NCBI GenBank assembly: GCA_913778205.1 | Contig: CAJYUW010000019.1 | Coordinates: 1-64,000 of the forward strand | Direction of reading: 5' to 3' | DNA: 64,000 nt | DNA from: an uncultured Curtobacterium sp. | GTDB lineage: Bacteria > Actinomycetota > Actinomycetes > Actinomycetales > Microbacteriaceae | Part shown: piece by piece, positions 1 through 8,188 of the stretch | Layout of the letters: the number at the start of each line of letters is the position of its first letter | How positions within the stretch are numbered: the first letter of the stretch is position 1 | Program-made: the position numbers and the translations under genes | The notes under the pieces: model-generated | What the model saw: the letters and a program-made list of their open reading frames with translations, nothing else | Database searches by the model: none | Told to the model about the DNA's origin: nothing

Positions 1-6
1 CAGGAT

Positions 7-39
7 ACACTCTTTCCCTACACGACGCTCTTCCGATCT
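7..39 (+). other. Illumina TruSeq adapter carry-over (assembly artefact)
   Basis: These 33 bases are identical to the standard Illumina TruSeq universal adapter and end in CTCTTCCGATCT. They abut genomic sequence at 40 and happen to keep the jetA frame open. They are not biology: they mark a contig end with untrimmed adapter, and bases 1-6 are probably also synthetic or unreliable. Confidence 0.97.
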
Positions 40-1005
40 CGACGCGGTCAGCTGCCGCCGGCGGGCGAGGACGTCCTCGATGCCCTGCCGCAGGATGCTG
101 ACCGTGTTCCGGAAGGCCCGCCGTTCCCCGGGGTCGAGGGTGCCGGCGAAGGGATGGGCCAGGATCGTCCCGATGTCGTCGCGCAGCCGCAGCAGCAGGG
201 CGTCGTCGCGCAGGAGCTCGAACGCACCCTCGAACGCGCGGCCCTCCGGGGTCGACTGCATGAGGTTGTCGGTCCGGGCGAGGTAGTCGTCCAGGATCTC
301 GCCGATCGGACGCACCTCGCCGCGGAAGTCCTCGACGATCGAGCGGTGCATCGTCGCGACCGCCTCCTCGACCCGCTTGAAGTCGCTGGGGAGCTGGCGG
401 ATGAGGTCGGAGATGTTCGTGTAGCCGTCGCGCATCCGGTCGTCGTCGACGGTCTCGACCGCGTCCCCGCTCGCGAGGCGGTCGCGCTCGGCCCGCAGTT
501 CGGCGATCTGCGCGTCGAGGCGGCGGATCTGCACGTCGGGGTCGGGTTCGGCACGGGCGGCCCACCGGTGGACGGCATCGACGATCATCGCCAGCCGGCT
601 CTCGCTGATGAGGGCACGGTCGGCGCTCAGGGCGTCCACGAGGCTCAGGGCCTCGAGGGCGTGACTCGTCAGGGAGTACTGCTCGTCGCCGTCGGGGGAG
701 TTCGACCGCACCAGCCACTGTGCCGCGACCCACTCACGGCAGAGTGCCCGCCCGTTGGGTCGGGCGTCATCGGCGTCCCCGCCCTGTTCGCTCGCGGGCA
801 CGCGTGCGCCCGTGGACTGCAGCCGGGCGACGTGCTCCTCGACCTGGAGGTGCATCCGGTCCGCGGGGACGTACTGCACGTCGCGGTCGAACACGACGCG
901 GAACACGGCGACCACCGCCGCGCTGGTCGGGCGTGAGAGGAGTCGGAGGGTCGGCCGGTCGAGGACCGCGCGCACGCGGGCGAACTCGAGGTCGACGTCG
1001 GTCAT
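40..1005 (-). CDS. jetA: DUF3375 protein, JetA of a type I Wadjet system (3' end missing)
   Basis: Reading the minus strand from ATG at 1005 gives 322 codons open to the contig end. The protein begins MTDVDLEFARVRAVLDRPTL and has a helical N-terminus, a predicted coiled coil near residues 150-180 and a DFKRVEEAVATMHRSIVEDF segment, all in the style of DUF3375. In Wadjet systems DUF3375 (JetA) is the kleisin-like partner of the JetC SMC-type ATPase, with JetB (DUF4194) and the nuclease JetD; the complex extrudes and cleaves plasmid DNA. JetA is normally the first gene, so jetB, jetC and jetD should lie beyond the contig break. About 65% of the usual length is present. A long plus-strand frame over it is antisense shadow. 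The family call rests on sequence style and was not checked by a search. Confidence 0.8.
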
Positions 1006-1040
1006 GTGCCCCTACGAACTGGACGGTACTGGTGAGATGA

Positions 1041-1073
1041 CGAGAGCCCGACGCGTGGTGCGTCGGGCTCTCG
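1041..1073 (-). terminator. Hairpin terminator after tRNA-Val(CAC)
   Basis: A 14-bp perfect stem (1041-1054 with 1060-1073) with a 5-base loop lies just downstream of the minus-strand tRNA-Val and upstream of jetA. There is no clear T-run. Confidence 0.65.
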
Positions 1074-1119
1074 GTCGTGTCGGCCGGACGGCGTTGATCC
1101 GTCCGGGTGACACAGCGGG

Positions 1120-1192
1120 TGGGCGATACCAGACTCGAACTGATGACCTCTTCGGTGTGAACGAAGCGCGCTACCAACTGCGCCAATCGCCC
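1120..1192 (-). tRNA. tRNA-Val (anticodon CAC)
   Basis: The cloverleaf has acceptor arm 1186-1192 pairing with 1121-1127, a GCGC D-stem, an anticodon stem CTTCG/CGAAG with loop TTCACAC (anticodon CAC), and a T-loop TTCGAGT. The 3' CCA is not encoded. It is divergent from the Gly-Cys-Val tRNA cluster and lies directly upstream of jetA. Confidence 0.95.
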
Positions 1193-1355
1193 GCTGCACT
1201 TGTCGTGCCAGTCGATAGTAGCGGATGCCCGGGCCGCTGCCGAACACGACGCGTCGCCCGGGTGTGGCGCGGGTGGAGCGGGGCGCCGGACGAGGGTCTC
1301 CGAACGGCTGCTTCCGCGTGAACACGGGGGACACGCCCGGTGAACCGGAAGGATT

Positions 1356-1383
1356 TTGGCGGATGCACCGCGGTTCGTATAGA
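1356..1383 (+). promoter_or_regulatory. Candidate sigma-70 promoter of the tRNA-Gly-Cys-Val cluster
   Basis: TTGGCG (1356-1361) and TATAGA (1378-1383) are separated by 16 bases in an otherwise GC-rich intergenic stretch about 75 bases upstream of tRNA-Gly. They are the best -35/-10 pair in the 1193-1458 gap, which shows no gene. Confidence 0.5.
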
Positions 1384-1458
1384 GTTTACGACGTCGCCGA
1401 GACGGCAGGCCAGCACGAACGGCCAGCGAGACGGCGATGCGCTCTTCTCGAAGAGCAC

Positions 1459-1530
1459 GCGGATGTGGCGCAGTGGTAGCGCATCACCTTGCCAAGGTGA
1501 GGGTCGCGAGTTCGAATCTCGTCATCCGCT
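1459..1530 (+). tRNA. tRNA-Gly (anticodon GCC)
   Basis: This 72-nt cloverleaf has acceptor GCGGATG pairing with CATCCGC, anticodon stem TCACC/GGTGA with loop TTGCCAA (GCC), and T-loop TTCGAAT. CCA is not encoded. It is the first tRNA of the Gly-Cys-Val cluster, and an identical copy is at 40809-40880. Confidence 0.96.
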
Positions 1531-1612
1531 CGAGTGTCAGGATCCCCGGATCCCGACGACTCACCAGAGGGTATCCCACCGTTCGGGTACTCACGGAGAC
1601 GTGAACCTCGAT

Positions 1613-1686
1613 GGTGGGGTGGCCGAGAGGCTAGGCAGCGGCCTGCAAAGCCGTCCACGCGGGTTCGAATCCCGTCCCCACCTCCA
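1613..1686 (+). tRNA. tRNA-Cys (anticodon GCA)
   Basis: Acceptor GGTGGGG (1613-1619) pairs with CCCCACC (1676-1682). The anticodon loop CTGCAAA gives GCA. The discriminator T at 1683 is followed by CCA (1684-1686), so the 3' CCA appears to be encoded here, unlike in the neighbouring tRNAs. Confidence 0.95.
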
Positions 1687-1701
1687 GCTCCACACTCCTC
1701 T

Positions 1702-1773
1702 GGGCGATTGGCGCAGCGGTAGCGCGCTTCCCTGACACGGAAGAGGTCACTGGTTCGATCCCAGTATCGCCCA
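1702..1773 (+). tRNA. tRNA-Val (anticodon GAC), integration target of the island
   Basis: Acceptor GGGCGAT pairs with ATCGCCC. The anticodon stem CTTCC/GGAAG encloses loop CTGACAC (GAC). CCA is not encoded. The 3' 46 bases plus one following base recur exactly at 36169-36215. This is the classic sign of integration into a tRNA 3' end, where the incoming element restores the intact tRNA. Confidence 0.96.
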
Positions 1774-1774
1774 C
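1728..1774 (+). repeat. attL core: 47-bp direct repeat inside tRNA-Val
   Basis: This 47-bp segment, from the anticodon stem to one base past the tRNA 3' end, is identical to 36169-36215. Similarity stops abruptly on both sides (1727 and 1775 against 36168 and 36216). It is read here as the left attachment site of the island. Confidence 0.9.
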
Positions 1775-1780
1775 AGCAGG

Positions 1781-1806
1781 AAAACCCCCGGGAAACCGGG
1801 GGTTTT
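1781..1806 (+). terminator. Intrinsic terminator after tRNA-Val
   Basis: An 11-bp stem, AAAACCCCCGG pairing with CCGGGGGTTTT around a GAAA loop, ends in a T-run. It terminates the tRNA operon but lies on the island side of attL; the original chromosomal terminator is probably the one at 36219-36256. Confidence 0.85.
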
Positions 1807-1847
1807 CGTGTCTCCGTGGCCACGTCCCGGGATGGACGCAGGATGCT

Positions 1848-1864
1848 TGGCACAGATCTGGCAC
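1848..1864. promoter_or_regulatory. Candidate integrase arm-type sites (left)
   Basis: Two direct TGGCAC hexamers start at 1848 and 1859, about 75-90 bases inside attL and just beyond the stop of the frame ending at 1871. A matching pair sits near attR. Short direct repeats flanking the core are typical of tyrosine-integrase arm binding sites; assigning them is inference. Confidence 0.45.
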
Positions 1865-1870
1865 GGTCTG

Positions 1871-2950
1871 CTAGTCCGCCGCATCGTGTCCGCGTTGTCC
1901 CTCCGCACGTCGCGCATCGTTCACGAGTTCGGTGATCTCGTCGGCGATCGCGTCGATCGTCGTGTCTGCGGTCGAGCGTGCCAACTTGTCGGCGAGGCTC
2001 GGGCTGTTTGCGGCCACTGTTCCGCCCCGGGTTGAGTGGAGGCTCGGTAGTGCCGCTTCGACGGTACTCGGAGCGGCGTGGTGCCGGTAGTGGTCGTGCT
2101 CGTACTCGACCGGTGGGACCATGCCGAGTTCGCCGTGGAGCCGTCGGTGGTTGAACCAGTCGATGTACTCGACGGTCGCGATCTCGAGGTCCTCGATACC
2201 GCGCCAGGGCCCGCGGTTGCGGATCAGTTCGGCTTTGAAGATCGAGTTCACGGCCTCGGCGAGGGCGTTGTCGTAGCTGTCGCCCCTTGACCCGACGGAC
2301 GCGACCGCGCCGGCTTCCGCGAGCCGGTCCGTGTAGCGGACGGCCCGATATTGGACTCCTCGGTCGCTGTGATGGACCAGCCGCGACAGATCGCGGTCCT
2401 CGCGGTGCCTGGTCCAGATGCCCATCTCGAGGGCGTCGAAGACCAGGTCGGTGCGCATGTTCCGGGACAGCTGCCAGCCGACGATGCTGCGGGAGAACAC
2501 GTCCGTGACGAACGCGGCGTAAACCCAGCCGGAGAAGGTGCGGATGTAGGTGATGTCCGCGACCCAGAGCTGGTCCGGGCCGGTCGCAGTGAACGCCCTC
2601 TGCACCAGATCCGCCGGCCGGTCCCCGACCGGACCGGGAACCGTCGTCTTCGGCCCCCTCCGTTTGGACACACCCACCAGCCCGGCGGCCCGCATCAGGC
2701 GCTCGACGGTGCAGTGCGCCACTTGGTGGCCCTCCCGGCGAAGTTGCGCGTGTACCTTCCGGGCGCCGTAGACGCCGTAGTTGCTGCGGTGCACCCGCTC
2801 GACCTCGACGATGCGGACAGCGTCGCTGACCGACCGCGCTGACGGCGGCCGTGGCTTGGCGGCGTCGTAGCTCGACGGGGCGACCTGCAACGTCCTGCAG
2901 ATCGGCTCGACCCCGAACTCGTGCTTGTGCTGATCAATGAACTGCGTCAC
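1871..2950 (-). CDS. IS3-family transposase OrfB, read through into flanking DNA
   Basis: GTG start at 2950 overlaps the OrfA stop; the protein has 359 codons. It contains the HTH_21 region and an rve integrase core with D (VADITYIRTF), D (HHSDRGVQY) and E (DNALAEAVNSIFKAEL). It catalyses cut-and-paste or copy-out transposition, usually as an OrfAB frameshift fusion. There is no stop inside the element: the frame crosses the inverted repeat at 2018 and adds about 48 residues from neighbouring DNA (ending GQRGHDAAD). That tail ends about 100 bases from attL, where an integrase 3' end would be expected, so it may be the remnant of the island integrase; I could not confirm an integrase motif in it. 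Confidence 0.88.
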   Translation of the reverse strand: MTQFIDQHKHEFGVEPICRTLQVAPSSYDAAKPRPPSARSVSDAVRIVEVERVHRSNYGVYGARKVHAQLRREGHQVAHCTVERLMRAAGLVGVSKRRGPKTTVPGPVGDRPADLVQRAFTATGPDQLWVADITYIRTFSGWVYAAFVTDVFSRSIVGWQLSRNMRTDLVFDALEMGIWTRHREDRDLSRLVHHSDRGVQYRAVRYTDRLAEAGAVASVGSRGDSYDNALAEAVNSIFKAELIRNRGPWRGIEDLEIATVEYIDWFNHRRLHGELGMVPPVEYEHDHYRHHAAPSTVEAALPSLHSTRGGTVAANSPSLADKLARSTADTTIDAIADEITELVNDARRAEGQRGHDAAD

Positions 2951-3319
2951 CTGCTGGACGGGCGGCCGGGCTCCGCCGCGAAGAAAGCCGACGCCGACTT
3001 CAGAATCTGGTTCGCCCGCCGCAGCTCCCGGACCTCACGTTCCAACTCCGCGATCCGATGCGCGTCCTCCGTGGTGACGCCTGGACGGTCACCGGCATCG
3101 ATCTCGGCCTGCTGCACCCAGTTCCGCAGCGTCTCGGGGTTGATCCCCAACTGCTCACCGATCCGACGCAACGCGCCAGCCCTGGTGATCGGGTCGCGAC
3201 GCGCTTCCACCGCCAGCCGGACCGCCCGCTCCCGAAGCTCCTCCGGGTACTTCCTCGGTGCTCCCATGACGCTCATCCGCCCGTGAATTGAGAGCCTCCA
3301 TCAGACCCGGGGCGGAACA
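2018..3319 (-). mobile_element. IS3-family insertion sequence (1302 bp)
   Basis: Terminal inverted repeats at 2018-2045 and 3292-3319 match at 24 of 28 positions: TGTTCCGCCCCGGGT, four mismatched bases, then TGGAGGCTC. Overlapping orfA and orfB lie on the minus strand. The flanking bases do not form a 3-4 bp target duplication (CAC on the left, GGC on the right), and the right edge falls inside the VIT transporter frame. This pattern suggests that an IS-mediated deletion joined two originally distant loci. Confidence 0.93.
2947..3276 (-). CDS. IS3-family transposase OrfA
   Basis: A 109-residue protein starts MSVMGAPRKYPEELRERAVR. It has the N-terminal helix-turn-helix of HTH_Tnp_1 (residues about 5-60, including RRIGEQLGINPETLRNWVQQ) followed by a leucine-zipper-like coiled coil (ELEREVRELRRANQILKSAS). 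OrfA binds the IS ends and is extended into OrfB by ribosomal frameshifting in this family. The TGA stop overlaps the GTG of orfB. Confidence 0.92.
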   Translation of the reverse strand: MSVMGAPRKYPEELRERAVRLAVEARRDPITRAGALRRIGEQLGINPETLRNWVQQAEIDAGDRPGVTTEDAHRIAELEREVRELRRANQILKSASAFFAAEPGRPSSR

Positions 3320-3944
3320 GGCGCGAACGACGGCATCGTCTCGACGGCTTCGATCGTGGTCGGCGTCGCCGGCGCCTCCACCTCCGTCCCCGCGATTGCG
3401 ACCGCCGGTGTCGCCGCGCTGGTCGGCGGCGCCATGTCGATGGCGCTGGGGGAGTACGTATCGGTCAGCAGCCAGAAGGACAGCCAGCGCTCGCTCATCG
3501 AGAAGGAGCGCCGCGAGCTCGAGGACGACCCCGTCGCCGAACTCGAGGAACTCACCCAGCTGTGGGAGGCACGTGGTCTGCAGCGCGCCACTGCCGAGGC
3601 GGTCGCCGGTGAGTTGACAGAGCGCGACGCTCTCGCGGCGCACCTGACGACGGAACTCGGAATCGACGAGGACGAAGTAGTCAGCCCCTGGTACGCGGCA
3701 TTCGCCTCGGCGGCAGCATTCTCGATCGGCGCGGTCCTGCCCCTGTTGGCGATCCTCGTGCCGCCCGGATCGGTCCGGGTGCCGGTCACGTTCGTCGTCG
3801 TGCTCCTCGCGCTCGCGCTGACCGGTGCGATCGGTGCGAGGATCGGTGCTAAGGGCCACGTTCCGAGTGGTCGTCGGTGGTGCGCTCGCCCTGGCGGCGA
3901 CCTTCGTCATCGGGTCCATCCTCGGTACGAGCGGCGTGGTGTGA
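3320..3944 (+). pseudogene. VIT1/CCC1-family Fe/Mn transporter, 5'-truncated by the IS and frameshifted
   Basis: The frame opens exactly at the IS border with GANDGIVSTASIVVGVAGA, the conserved VIT start minus the first 15-20 residues. It continues through MSMALGEYVSVSSQ (TM2 region) and the acidic linker to a C-terminal TM pair. Near 3848-3856 one extra base shifts the frame: removing it restores GARATFRVVVGG and the expected end ILGTSGVV with a stop at 3942. The family exports Fe2+/Mn2+ or stores them in vacuoles. Both ends are broken, so it should be non-functional, although the frameshift alone could be a sequence error. Confidence 0.88.
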
Positions 3945-5049
3945 GCCGGTGGTCACGCAACCGTGACCGGGGTGACGTCGCGCTGCGGCGGCGGGTCGAG
4001 GCGAGCAGGAACGGTGCGACGACGAGTGCGGCGAGCATCGGCAGCCAGTACTCGACGGCGCGCCAGCCGAGGACGCCGAGCAGCGCGACCGACGTCGGGA
4101 CCCCTGCGACGTTGAGCGTGGTCACCGCGGCTCCCTCGACCAGCCCGAGCGCCCCGGGTGTGATCGGAACGGTGGCGAGGACGTTCGCAACGCCGTAGGC
4201 CAGGACGATGACCGGCCACGGGGGTCGGGCGCCCGCAGCGACGAGCATGAGCCCGAACGCCGAGAGATCGGCAGCCCAGTTGCATCCCACCCAGGCGAGC
4301 AGGGTCGCGAGCGTCCGGACCGATCGGAGGCGACCCATCCCGAGGGCCAGTCCGTCGACGTAGCCGAAGATGGTGGCTTCGGACGGGTGCCCGACGGCTC
4401 GCCGCAGCGGCGTCGTCAACCACATGGCACCCTCCCGTACGCGATCGGGCCGGCGAGCGATGACCGCGCCGCCCAGTCCGACGGCGACGGCGAGCAAGAG
4501 GACCGTTCCGACGAGGACGGCGACACCAGGGGAAGGACGGCCGTGCCAGGCGGTCATCGCTACACCACTGATGAAGAGTGCGCCGAGCACGACGTTGGAG
4601 ACGATGACACCGGTCGTGGCCGCGGAGGCAGCAATCGGGACCGGAACGTCGAACCGTCGCAGGAGTGAGATGCGCAACCCCGCGGAGGTCGCCGCTCCAC
4701 CGGGCAGAACGCTGCGGACCCCCTGCGCGACGAGGTCGACCGCGAGGACGTGCCGGAAGCTCGGCGCGTCGGGGCCCAGGAACGCGCGGGTAGCACGAGA
4801 CGCGGCCGTCAGGGACACCGCCTCGGCGAGGACCGCCACGCCGGCGACGATCGAGGCGCTCGGCGGTAGTTCGCGGAGGACGAGGAACGCCTCCTCGGCG
4901 TGCGGCGCGGCGATGACCACCGCCGCGGCGACCAGAAAGGGTGCGGCGATCGCGAGCATCCAGCGTAGTCGTGACGGACGGGAGGCGCGGTGCAGGTTCG
5001 CACCGCGCCTTCCGTCCTCCCGCCCGGCGCGACCGCGAGGGGCTGTCAT
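3907..5049 (-). CDS. Lysylphosphatidylglycerol synthase TM region / UPF0104-type membrane protein
   Basis: A 380-residue polytopic membrane protein of the AglD/LPG-synthase-TM (DUF2156-less) type. About eight hydrophobic segments run from residue 30, and conserved RSVLPGGAATSAGLR and PITPGALGLVEGA motifs are typical of the family. Such proteins flip or modify lipids, or form the membrane half of MprF; the substrate here is unknown. ATG at 5049 overlaps the stop of the PNPOx gene (ATGA), so the two are translationally coupled. The last residues run 38 bases into the convergent VIT pseudogene, and the basic tail may not be original. Confidence 0.75.
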   Translation of the reverse strand: MTAPRGRAGREDGRRGANLHRASRPSRLRWMLAIAAPFLVAAAVVIAAPHAEEAFLVLRELPPSASIVAGVAVLAEAVSLTAASRATRAFLGPDAPSFRHVLAVDLVAQGVRSVLPGGAATSAGLRISLLRRFDVPVPIAASAATTGVIVSNVVLGALFISGVAMTAWHGRPSPGVAVLVGTVLLLAVAVGLGGAVIARRPDRVREGAMWLTTPLRRAVGHPSEATIFGYVDGLALGMGRLRSVRTLATLLAWVGCNWAADLSAFGLMLVAAGARPPWPVIVLAYGVANVLATVPITPGALGLVEGAAVTTLNVAGVPTSVALLGVLGWRAVEYWLPMLAALVVAPFLLASTRRRSATSPRSRLRDHRLTPRRSYRGWTR

Positions 5050-5516
5050 GGAGCGGCTTGGTCGAAGAGCCGGCCGGTGACGCTGGTCGGCTCGAGCACG
5101 ACGGTGGCGCGCTTCGGTGTCGCCAGCATCGAGCGGATCCGCTGCGCCGTCACGTTCCGGGTGTCGGGGATGTGGGCGGTTCCCCTCGCCACAACGCTCC
5201 AGGCGGTCCACCCGTCGTGTTCGTCCACCTCCATCAGGATCTCGCGCCCGGAGTGGACTGCGTCGAGGATCACACTGCTCGAGGTCGCGAAGGCCAGTTT
5301 CCGTGTCTCTGTGACGTAGTTCACCGGGATGATCTCCAGCGATTCCTGGGTGCGGAACGCTACGCGGGCGATCCGGCTGCGGTGCAGCCGTTCCCAACAC
5401 TGGTCCGCGTCGAGCGTGACGACGAGTTCGTCCAGCGGGTTCGCATCGAGTCCGCCCGCTCCCTGAGCCCGCGGATCCTTCGCCTCGTTCGATGGTCCGG
5501 TCGCCGCTGCTTCCAT
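5046..5516 (-). CDS. Pyridoxamine 5'-phosphate oxidase family (flavin split-barrel) protein
   Basis: A 156-residue protein with the PNPOx-like split barrel: CWERLHRSRIARVAFRTQES, then IIPVNYVTETRKLAFATSS and WSVVARGTAHI. Family members bind FMN or F420 or act as general stress flavoproteins. GGAGGAAAG lies 7 bases before ATG at 5516, and a DevR-like box lies about 95 bases upstream. It is first in a two-gene operon with the 3907 membrane protein. PNPOx-like proteins are also members of the mycobacterial DosR regulon, which fits the island theme. Confidence 0.82.
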   Translation of the reverse strand: MEAAATGPSNEAKDPRAQGAGGLDANPLDELVVTLDADQCWERLHRSRIARVAFRTQESLEIIPVNYVTETRKLAFATSSSVILDAVHSGREILMEVDEHDGWTAWSVVARGTAHIPDTRNVTAQRIRSMLATPKRATVVLEPTSVTGRLFDQAAP

Positions 5517-5610
5517 GGTCTTTCCTCCTGGTCTGCGGGACGGAACGAGCGTGATCGCTCCGATTTCTCGCCCGGTCGGACCAGCATGCGACGCACCGTT
5601 GCTCGAGCGC

Positions 5611-5626
5611 AGGGCCGGAAGTCCCA
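5611..5626 (-). promoter_or_regulatory. DevR/DosR-like box upstream of the PNPOx operon
   Basis: Reads TGGGACTTCCGGCCCT on the minus strand, 95 bases upstream of the ATG at 5516. It is one of 13 related palindromes in the island. Confidence 0.65.
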
Positions 5627-5653
5627 CCGACCCGGGGCGCGACGCGCCTGCGG

Positions 5654-8188
5654 TCAGCGGGTCCGACCGAAGCGAGCTGCGAAGCGGCGCACGTGGTGTG
5701 CGGTGCGGTGCGCTCCGAGATCGTTCCGGAACACATACCGGAACGCGAACGCCTTGAGCCCCTCGACGAGGAGCAGGTAGACGACGGCGATCACGGCGAC
5801 GACCGCGAGCAGGCTGCCGGGCAGCGGCGCGAAGTCGACGAGCACTCCGATCGGGCTCAGCGGCAGCACGACTCCGAGGGCCGCCGAACCGAGTGCACCG
5901 AGGGTGAGCCACCGTCCTGGCCGACTGCGCCAGGACGGAACGCGGTTCGTGCGAACGACGAACACGACCAGCGACTGGGTGAGGAGCGACTCGACGAACC
6001 AGACCGTCCGGAACTCCGTCGGGCCGGCGTGCACCACACCGAGGAGGACGGCGAACGTGATGAAGTCGAACAGCGAGCTCACCGGTCCGAAGACGAGCAT
6101 GAACCGACGGACCGCGCCGACGTCCCAGCGCGCGGGAGACGTGAGCCGTTCGCGATCCACACGGTCCGTCGGGATCGCCAGCTGCCCGAGGTCGTAGATC
6201 AGGTTGTTCAGGAGGACCTGCGCGGGCAGCAGCGGGAGGAACGGCAGGAAGCTCGCCGCGACGGCAGCGCTGAGCATGTTGCCGATGTTCGACGAGGTGC
6301 CCATCATCACGTACTTGAGGGTGTTGGCGAACACCCGCCGACCGGTCCGGACGGCGGTGGCGACTGCGTCGAGTCGTTTGTCGAGCAGGACGACGTCCGC
6401 CGCGTCCCGGGCGACGTCGGTCGCCGAGAGCACCGAGATGCCGACGTCCGCCGCGTGCAGCGCGAGCGCGTCGTTCACGCCGTCGCCGAGGAACGCGACG
6501 GTCCTCCCCGCGTCGCGGAGCGCACGCACGACGACCGCCTTGTCCGCGGGGCGGACACGAGCGACCACGCCGGCGTCGAGCACCCGGGAAGCGAGGGCAG
6601 CCAGGGGCTGGTCGGCCGCAGCACCGATCTCGCTCCCGAGCAGCGCGGAACCGACGGGGATGCCGACGTCGCGCGCGAGACCGGCGGCGACCACCGGGTC
6701 ATCGCCGGTCACCACGACGACCTGGACACCGAGGTCACGCAACGCGCCGATGGCGTCCGCGACGCCGGCGCGGGGCGGGTCCTCGAACACGAGGAACCCC
6801 TCGAGCACGAACGCACTGCTGACCGCGATCGGGTCCGCGGTCGTCGTCGCTCGGGGCACGGCCGCGGTCGCGACCGCGAGCACCCGGTGACCGGCGGCGA
6901 GCAACCGCTGCAAGGTCTCCTGGCCAGCGGGTGCGACGTCGCTGCACCGCGCCAGCACGACGTCCGGAGCGCCCTTGACGACCAGGCGGCGGCTTCCGTC
7001 GTGTTCGAGGACCAGCGCCGACGAGGTCATCCGCTCGTGGTCGAACGGCCGGGTGGCGAGGACGACCGGTGAGCCGTCCCGTGCCGCGTTCGCCGCCGAC
7101 GCGTCCAGGATCTCGCGGTCGAGGACGTCGGCGACCGAGCCGGCCGCACCGTCGGCGCGCACGTCTGGTGGCACGGTGACCCGGGCCACGCCCAGGAGCG
7201 TCGAAGCGGGGCGACCACTGGGGTCCAGCGCATCCTGGAAGCGGAGGCCCCCCGACGTGAGCGTGCCGGTCTTGTCGGTGACGAGGACGTCGACACCGCC
7301 GAGATCCTCGACGCACACGAGACGCTTCACGAGCACATCCGACCGCTTGAGGAGTCGGGCGCCGGAGGCGAGCGCGGTGCTCACCACGGCGGGGAGCAGC
7401 TGCGGCGTCACCTCGACGGCGATCGCCAGCGCGAACAGCACCGTCGTCAGCAGTGGGCGGGAGAACGCGATCCCGGCCACCACGATCAGGACCATCAGCG
7501 ACACGGCGACCCAGACCAGTAGCATCGAGAAGCGCGCCAGGCCGGCCTGGAACGCTGTCTCGGGCGCACGGGAACGCAGACCAGCAGCGATGCCGCCGAA
7601 CTCCGTCGCCCTCCCGGTGGCCGTCACCCGCGCATCACCGGAACCGGCGACGACGACTGCGCCCTGGAGCACGGACTCGTCGGTCCGGTGTTCCACGGGA
7701 CGGGACTCTCCCGTGAGGACGCTCTCGTCGAGTTGGAGATCCTGTGCCGACACGAGTGCTGCGTCCGCGGGCACGACGCTGCCGACCCCGAGGCGCACGA
7801 GGTCACCGACGACCACCTCGCGCACGTCGACGGTCGTCCAGACCCCGTCGCGGAGCGCCCGAGCGGTGTGCCGCAACTGGTCGGCCATCGCCGAGGACAC
7901 CAGCGCGGATCGGTACTCGTTGACCGTACCGAGCCCGACGCTCGTGAGGAGGATGACGGTGATCACGACGGCGTCCTGCGCCTGCCCGAGCACTGCGGAG
8001 ACGACCGCGGTGGCGAGCAGGAGGAGGAGCACGACGTTGCGGAACTGTCCGGCGATCGTGCGCACGAGGCTCGGTGCCGATGTGCCAACGGCGTTCGGCC
8101 CGTCCTCGGCGAGCCGCGCCGCCGCGGCTGTTGACGTGAGCCCTTCGGCGAGGTCGGCAGTGGGCGCCGTGGAGGTCGGACCGTTCAT
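5654..8188 (-). CDS. MgtA-type P-type ATPase (P3B, Mg2+ transport family)
   Basis: A P-type ATPase of 844 residues from ATG 8188, the start that makes an ATGA overlap with the upstream Usp stop; 13 further in-frame residues upstream are less likely. Domains in order are a short cation-ATPase N-domain, TM1-2, the actuator loop with LTGES, TM3-4 with VTPQLLP, the phosphorylation motif DKTGTLT, the GDGVND hinge, and a C-terminal bundle with NNLIYDLGQLAIPTDRVD. The last motif parallels the MgtA/MgtB QNLMYD region, so Mg2+ import is the best guess. It is the third gene of a usp-usp-ATPase operon; usp/ATPase pairs also occur in the mycobacterial DosR regulon. Confidence 0.87.
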   Translation of the reverse strand: MNGPTSTAPTADLAEGLTSTAAAARLAEDGPNAVGTSAPSLVRTIAGQFRNVVLLLLLATAVVSAVLGQAQDAVVITVILLTSVGLGTVNEYRSALVSSAMADQLRHTARALRDGVWTTVDVREVVVGDLVRLGVGSVVPADAALVSAQDLQLDESVLTGESRPVEHRTDESVLQGAVVVAGSGDARVTATGRATEFGGIAAGLRSRAPETAFQAGLARFSMLLVWVAVSLMVLIVVAGIAFSRPLLTTVLFALAIAVEVTPQLLPAVVSTALASGARLLKRSDVLVKRLVCVEDLGGVDVLVTDKTGTLTSGGLRFQDALDPSGRPASTLLGVARVTVPPDVRADGAAGSVADVLDREILDASAANAARDGSPVVLATRPFDHERMTSSALVLEHDGSRRLVVKGAPDVVLARCSDVAPAGQETLQRLLAAGHRVLAVATAAVPRATTTADPIAVSSAFVLEGFLVFEDPPRAGVADAIGALRDLGVQVVVVTGDDPVVAAGLARDVGIPVGSALLGSEIGAAADQPLAALASRVLDAGVVARVRPADKAVVVRALRDAGRTVAFLGDGVNDALALHAADVGISVLSATDVARDAADVVLLDKRLDAVATAVRTGRRVFANTLKYVMMGTSSNIGNMLSAAVAASFLPFLPLLPAQVLLNNLIYDLGQLAIPTDRVDRERLTSPARWDVGAVRRFMLVFGPVSSLFDFITFAVLLGVVHAGPTEFRTVWFVESLLTQSLVVFVVRTNRVPSWRSRPGRWLTLGALGSAALGVVLPLSPIGVLVDFAPLPGSLLAVVAVIAVVYLLLVEGLKAFAFRYVFRNDLGAHRTAHHVRRFAARFGRTR

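Noticed and set aside
154-936. 260-residue plus-strand frame at the contig start
   Set aside because: It is exactly antisense (same triplet register) to the DUF3375-like gene and has a shadow composition (repeated DV, VVV, HR).
3907-5736. 609-residue version of the membrane protein
   Set aside because: Residues before MTAPRG are a frame shadow over the PNPOx gene; the ATGA-coupled ATG 5049 is the real start.
5046-5912. Longer N-terminal extension of the PNPOx protein (to 5912)
   Set aside because: The upstream part is low-complexity and overlaps the MgtA gene; GGAGGAAAG supports ATG 5516.
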